Notes under the pieces: generated by a model
What the model was told of the DNA's origin: nothing
Databases searched by the model: none
The model's input: only the letters and a program-made list of their open reading frames with translations
Shown here: positions 58,901 to 64,000 of the stretch, in pieces
Numbering within the stretch: position 1 is the first letter of the stretch
Layout: each line of letters starts with the position of its first letter
Assembly: GCA_026225945.1 (NCBI GenBank)
Contig: JAMJFZ010000239.1
Location: 31,882,501-31,946,500 of the forward strand
Direction of reading: 5' to 3'
Length of the DNA stretch: 64,000 nucleotides
Origin: Cricetomys ansorgei
Lineage: Eukaryota; Chordata; Mammalia; Rodentia; Nesomyidae
Program-made: the position numbers and the translations under genes

Positions 58901-61574
58901 GATGGTATACATGTAAGTGTCAGGAGAACCTCAAGAGAAGCATTGTACTACAGATCTTGAGGTTCAGGGGCAGAAGTCCTATCGTTTTTAGCAGGAAACT
59001 ATGTGTCATTGGAAGACTGGTCTCATTATTCTGGTAGTTGTAGTGACTGAGTATATGAACCATGGGACATCCTGTCTCTAGGGATGTTAGATGTAACACT
59101 GTAACATGAGAGCCTTAGATCCACAGAGATTTAAGGTTGGGGTGACTCAGTTGTAATCCATTGAATGATAAAGGAGATATAATAAGGTTCATGCCCAAGG
59201 AGTTCCCAAAATTTCATCTCTCTTACTATCACTAATGACCCCACTCTGCTCACATATATTCCTAAGGAGGAATTGTCCCTGATCAATTGATGGAAACCGA
59301 AAAAGTTGAATTGATTCATGGATGGTAGGTTGATGTAAACCAGGAGATTGCAACTGCAAATGTAATCATTTGAGCAGCTCCTGGAAGATAATGTTGATTG
59401 CAAATCTTCCTGATGATCATTTAGTTAGCCACTATTGTCCTGAGAGAAAAGCGGCCTGCTGTAAGTGTATATTTAAATTTATGGGCAGGGAATGACTTTG
59501 CTGTTTGGTCAGAAGTCCAAAAGAAATAATATCAGAAGGTTCAGTGAAGAAGGTTTGTGGCAGTGGTATGTTGAGAGACCAGTTGGGTGGGCACAAAGAG
59601 TAAGCATATTTGTACCCCATGTTAACATATACCTTAGGCAGTCCATTGCAGAAGAGACATGATCTTACATTTGGACTGAGTAGTCCAGCAAATGAAAGTC
59701 AGATTCTGTCCTTGGTTAGTCTAGAACTTGTTCAACAGGCTAGTGAGTGGAGCAGCCCTAGTGGACGGAAGCTGTCTCTCACTGTTCTGAATTGAAAGTT
59801 TGTATAACTCTAAAATTTGTATATTGAAATATCAATCTCCAGTGTAGCAGCACTAATAGACAGGAACTTTAGGACTTCAATCTACCAACCTACAAATCAA
59901 GCTCACTGCTTGTTTGTTGGTTTGTTTGTTGGTTTTCCATCAACTCATCAAAGGCAATTGTCTATGAGCATAAATGTGAGCCAAGGAAAGAGTAAAATTA
60001 GCATACAAGAGTGAGACCTTCATGATGGTAACCCTCTTAGAAAATTTCCTTCTCTCTCTCTCTCTCCTTCTCTCTCTCTCTCTCTTCTCACATGTCTATA
60101 CTAGAGGAAGGTCAATGTCAGATGTCGAACATCTGACTCCCAAGGAGAAAACTTTCATAGGGAACTAAATTATCTAGTAGCCTTAATCTTGGTCTTCTTA
60201 ACTTCCAAAAATGTGAAGAAAATATGAAAAATTCAGAAACAGACCCAATATGTGCTTAACATATGGTATCTTGGTATATGGTAGAGTGGCATTGTCAATT
60301 AGCAGGAAAAGGCCAGGCTATTTAGTAGATGTTTGGCTTATGGCTTTCCACTTGGAAAAATGCAATTAGTTTCTGATATCATGCCTTATAAATAAATAAT
60401 AAAGAAATTATTAAGTTACTAGAACACACAGGACAGCATTTTCATGGCTCTGTTGAGAGAATCCAGACAGGCAACAAATGGTCAGTCATCAATGAAGATT
60501 GAAGAGTTTAATGCCTGGGCAATTTGCTAACTTGTTGGCTTGAATAAGAATAACTAACTACAGAAGGCAAAGAATTATGGGATTAGCAAACGGCTATCAG
60601 TATTTAGTGTTATAATCCCTAAACTTGAAGGGCAGCAAAGAAGGGAGTGATTATACACAGGAACCAGCAGACTGGAGCCCATTCAAAAGGCCATTCAATG
60701 AGAACCGTGACCTTAGATAGATAAATCGTCTTGGATTTTCACAGAGCACGAGATAAATGAGAAACGGAAATACACTCACTTTCTTCTCTTCCTGCCCACT
60801 GATCTCTGGCAGATGCTGTCAGTTGGCCAGACTTATCTGGAAGCCAGAGGCCAGGGGAGCCAGTGACATAATCTATGATGCTGGGTTTTCAGAGCTCAAC
60901 ACAGAGTATAGAAGGGCATGGGGTAGGGGTGACTATCTGGCAGAGTGGCTGAGCGTGAAGAAAATATTTTAGAGAAGACAAAAAAGAGCATAACTTTTAG
61001 AGGCAAAGACTGGTAGATTTGACAATAAAATGCAAATTTTGTTCAACAACCTAGTTTTTAAAAGACAAACATAAACTACTTGAAAGACACACAGCAAAAT
61101 TGATAGCCAGAATACAAAAGAGACACATATCACTTCACTTTCTGACAATCGTTTGAAGAAAAGAGATCTCATAAACTGCTCTGATGAGGTGAATGACACA
61201 ATCATTACAGGGAGAAGAATTTTGCGAAAATCAGCTGAGGCTAAAATTGTCCGTACCTTATGATCCAGCAATTTCTTCACTAAAAATATTGTCCAGAGAA
61301 ATTCCTACCAATGGGCTCCAGGAAGTCATATTTTAAGACTATCCATTTTAGTGTTTTTTGAATATAAGAAGAAACATTGAAAAGAACTAAATTTTATTCA
61401 GAGGGAACACATGAATTGTGCTTTAATCATAACATAAAATATAATTCAGTGATAATACACTCATTTTTAATATTGGACAGAGCAAAAATATTGGGCTGAA
61501 TGAAAAAGAAAGCTTGAAGACGGCTTTAGCGTAATGTGGTAGCTCGTAAAACACAAAAATAACAATAGTCACTC
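58901..61574. other. Flanking stretch with one (TC)n run
   Basis: A (TC)n microsatellite at about 60048-60086 and a (TTGG/TTTG) run near 59909-59933. Otherwise nothing recognised. Confidence 0.5.
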
Positions 61575-61815
61575 ATATTATCTCAGTCTGTATTCTGCTA
61601 CTGTAACACAGTACCTTAGAGAGGGTAACTCAAAAAGAAAGAGGAGGAGACGGAGTAGAAGGAGGAGTGGGAGGAGGAGCAAGAAGAGGAGGAGGAGGAA
61701 GAGAAGAAGAACTATCCACAGTTCTAGGATGTCCAAGAGCATGGCACCAGACTATGGTAAGTTCCTTCACGTTTAATCGTAACATGATGGAGAAAACAAG
61801 GCTCAAGAAACCTCA
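61575..61815 (+). repeat. Ancient repeat fragment with internal GGA-rich purine tract
   Basis: 'gtctgtattctgctactgta', 'acacagtaccttagagaggg' and later 'cgtaacatgatggagaaaac' recall a widespread ancient mammalian repeat I cannot name. Purines at 61631-61710 (AGG/GAA units) occupy its middle. Confidence 0.4.
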
Positions 61816-61950
61816 TGGAGTAATGCCTTATTGCCTCTCAAAAGTCTTACTTCTTAGTATCCTGGTGATAATTTAACTTTAGCATGAAGTTTTGAGGGTG
61901 AGCATATATACACATGCACACATATATATTAGGATATGTATTTCTCTTTC

Positions 61951-61997
<47 letters not shown>
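61951..61997. repeat. (TG)n(GA)n microsatellite
   Basis: Seven TG units pass into about 16 GA units. Confidence 0.95.
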
Positions 61998-62001
<4 letters not shown>

Positions 62002-62088
62002 AAAATATTGATCTGAAGGATGTGTGTCATATTTTTAAAAGTATTTGGCTTATGTAGTTCTAAGAAGAGAGAATTTTAAAAGATTTCA

Positions 62089-62615
62089 AGGCTGACCATT
62101 TGGTATTGAATACCCAATTGGTGTGCTCTTCCCTGGGGAAATCTATTTCTCCTCTGTTCAGCATTCCTTAGTTCCCGTAGTTCTTTGTGTAGGGTTAAGG
62201 AAGGCCTCTTGGGCTTTCCCCTGTCCACATTAGCATGTCTATTGCTGTTGTCCTTGTTCAGTTCTTGTTTAGTCAGTCATGTTGATAAGGCTTTATTGGT
62301 GTAGCTGTTGATGTCCCTAGGAGACACCATCTCATAGAAAATTCCTCATCCTCTGCATCTTAAAATACCAAATGGTTATCCCTGGAAACATGTATACAGG
62401 TAACATTAACCAGACTGAGGAGGTTGTATTTACCTATTCAGGAATATATATTCCATACTTAGGAATATATACATATACGCACATAACAATTACTAAAAGG
62501 AGAGGCTATGAATTTGGAGAAGAGCAAGAAGGGGTCTATGGGAGGGTTAGAAGGGGGAAATGAGAAGGAATAGATTATGTATATGATTATAATCTCAAAA
62601 AGTAAAAGAAACAGT
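62089..62615 (+). mobile_element. 5'-inverted (twin-primed) L1 3' UTR insertion
   Basis: 62089-62362 is antisense L1 3' UTR ('ccaattggtgtgctcttccc', 'tagttctttgtgtagggtta', 'cttgggctttcccctgtcca'). 62363-62615 is sense L1 3' UTR ('gctatgaatttggagaagag', 'caagaaggggtctatgggag', 'attataatctcaaaaagtaa') with its A-rich end. The direct repeat ttttaaaaga(t/c)ttca flanks the whole at 62074-62088 and 62616-62630, with an L1-endonuclease-like TTTT/AA core. A 13-base stretch is present in both segments at the inversion junction. Confidence 0.85.
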
Positions 62616-62671
62616 TTTTAAAAGACTTCAGTTTTATTTGTAATGTTTAAACAATGTATAAACAATCAATT

Positions 62672-62938
62672 GGGGTCTGCAGATGACTCAGAAATTAAGG
62701 GCATGTTATGGTCTTTAGAAGACACAATGGGTTCTTAATACTTGTGTCAGGTTTCTCATAACTGCCAAACTCCAGTTCCGGAGATCCCAGAAGTGTTTGT
62801 CTCTTACCTTGTCTCCCATATTGTCTACTACCTCCCCAGGCACCTGCACTGCCATACACACACTCACACTAAGTCACACAAACACATACACATGCGCACA
62901 TATACCCGTACACATGCATACAATCAAAAATAAAATTC
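62672..62938 (+). mobile_element. B3-type SINE
   Basis: 'ggggtctgcagatgactcag', 'aaattaagggcatgttatgg', 'tgtgtcaggtttctcataac', then a CA-rich 3' part with 'cacacactcacactaagtca' and an A-rich end. Diverged full-length copy. Confidence 0.62.
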
Positions 62939-63149
62939 TGAACAATCAGTTAAGGAGAGTATGTTTAAATATTAAAGGCTGTACCTTTGGAGAGTGTCAA
63001 CTGGTGCGATATTTTCCCTAACCTTGATATTTCTTTCTAATTTTCAACTTATTAACATCACCACATACTAGTCTATAACTCACCTCACCATTCTGACATT
63101 AAAGACACGCTACTGTACAAACCACGCCTGGAAGCGGCCGTGAAAGCCC

Positions 63150-63225
63150 TTATTTTATGTAGGTACCAGGAACTGAACCCAGGACTGCGCACATGATAGG
63201 CAAGTGTTCTATCACCTCCAGCTCA
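63150..63225 (-). mobile_element. ID/B4-type SINE fragment
   Basis: 'aggaactgaacccaggactg' and 'gataggcaagtgttctatca' then 'cctccagc' match the antisense head of ID/B4. Confidence 0.4.
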
Positions 63226-64000
63226 TTTTAGTTGCATGACTTCTAGCAAATATTTCTGAGCCTCGGTTTAACGTTGAGTTAGAAATATACTCTAGGATCT
63301 CAGATACATGGCCTCAGGAGAATGGGGAGTCTAAGTCGTCAAGTGGTTTATTAAACCACATAATGACAAACTTAGGACTTATTATGTTTTTTTTCTTGAT
63401 GAAGTAATATATATATATATATGTATATGTATATAAAAATAATGCCCCATGCATTCAGTCCAAATATAAATCAAATGAAAATGTGGAAGAATCAATATTC
63501 ATTTACTCATTCAGTCTACACCAGCGCTATAATTTTTCAGATAGTTTATTCTCAATATGCAAAAAAAAAAAAAACCTACAGAAGGAAGTCAACAATCAAT
63601 ATATTGGATGAAAATTCTTACTCCCGTGAAGGAAAATAGTTAATTAAAAGCAATGCAGTAAAATATCTAGATCACTAGAAAATGATAGCTGTGTGGGCAG
63701 CCATGAGGCCGGGGACCAGCTAAGAACTGGGCTGTGGCTTTATGCACGAATATGCAAAGGCCGCAAGCTGCGGATTGCAGGCAACCTCCAGCTACAGGCA
63801 GTATATACACTGACTTCCTATTGTTACTCCAAACAGCATAAACTTATTATTTTGTGTTTCCTGTCCATGAGCTTGTCTGGTTCCTCTACTCTGGAGCTTG
63901 GAGAGCTTAAGTTAGGAAATAGATAGGCCTGGATTCTTATCCGGAAGGCTCTGGAGAATTCATTTCCCACATTGCTCAGCTCCTTGGCAATCATTTCCTT
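63226..64000. other. Window end, nothing firm recognised
   Basis: A TA run at 63407-63421 and an A-run near 63560. The segment 63680-63960 looks unique and continues past the edge. Confidence 0.45.

Larger units (their letters stand above)
33271..64000. other. 5' flanking / intergenic region of KCNB2 (inferred)
   Basis: No conserved coding exon, tRNA or other RNA gene was recognised on either strand. Individual repeats are listed separately. In mammals as I know them, the region upstream of KCNB2 is gene-poor, which fits. Confidence 0.6.

Noticed and set aside
36040..63225. CRISPR-like spaced repeats
   Set aside because: Recurring words are dispersed SINEs in both orientations and tandem microsatellites, not regularly spaced repeats with unique spacers, and the genome is eukaryotic.

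Overview
This is nuclear DNA of a muroid rodent. The evidence is several B1 SINEs, B2, B3 and B4-type SINEs, rodent L1 3' untranslated tails, a URR1-type hAT element and a MuRRS-like endogenous retrovirus, all over an older layer of L1M, L2 and MIR fragments. There are no bacterial, phage or organellar features. The species cannot be fixed by eye. Five of the six well-preserved B1 copies carry the variant 'agagttacaa', where the mouse consensus I remember has 'agggctacac', so the host may lie outside house mouse and rat.

One protein-coding gene is recognisable: KCNB2 (voltage-gated potassium channel Kv2.2), on the minus strand. The left edge cuts its first coding exon. Positions 286 to 1 encode residues 1-95, the N-terminus and the start of the T1 tetramerisation domain, and 287-375 is 5' UTR behind a strong splice acceptor. 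A long first intron (376-31996) follows. Its upstream end is a strong donor (AGAG|GTAAGT) on the flank of a CpG island (about 32.0-33.3 kb), which I read as the non-coding first exon and promoter. Sequence beyond about 33.3 kb is then 5' flanking, with no exon I can support.

Intron 1 holds mostly repeats and unassigned sequence. Its largest resident is a 5.5-kb gammaretrovirus-like element (14501-19962) with paired LTRs, a 4-bp target duplication, a degraded tRNA-Gln-like primer site, a polypurine tract, and frame-broken relics of the gag-pro junction and the env transmembrane tail. A URR1 DNA transposon is nested inside it. The intron also holds B1, B2/B3-like and B4 SINEs, L1 3' ends, MIR and L2 fragments and several microsatellites.

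The 5' flank (33.3-64 kb) contains more B1 copies, two long antisense L1M fragments (about 46.0-48.0 and 55.1-56.1 kb), a full-length B2, a B4-type SINE with a roughly 290-bp GT/ATT minisatellite inside it, an AT-rich palindromic tract, and a 5'-inverted L1 insertion at 62089-62615 with target-site duplications. Repeat family names rest on remembered consensus sequences and no search was run.

I found no previously undescribed system. The points most worth checking are the upstream ORFs in the inferred KCNB2 leader, the unstable polypyrimidine tract in the CpG island, the retroviral relic, the L1 inversion junction and the two nested SINE structures.
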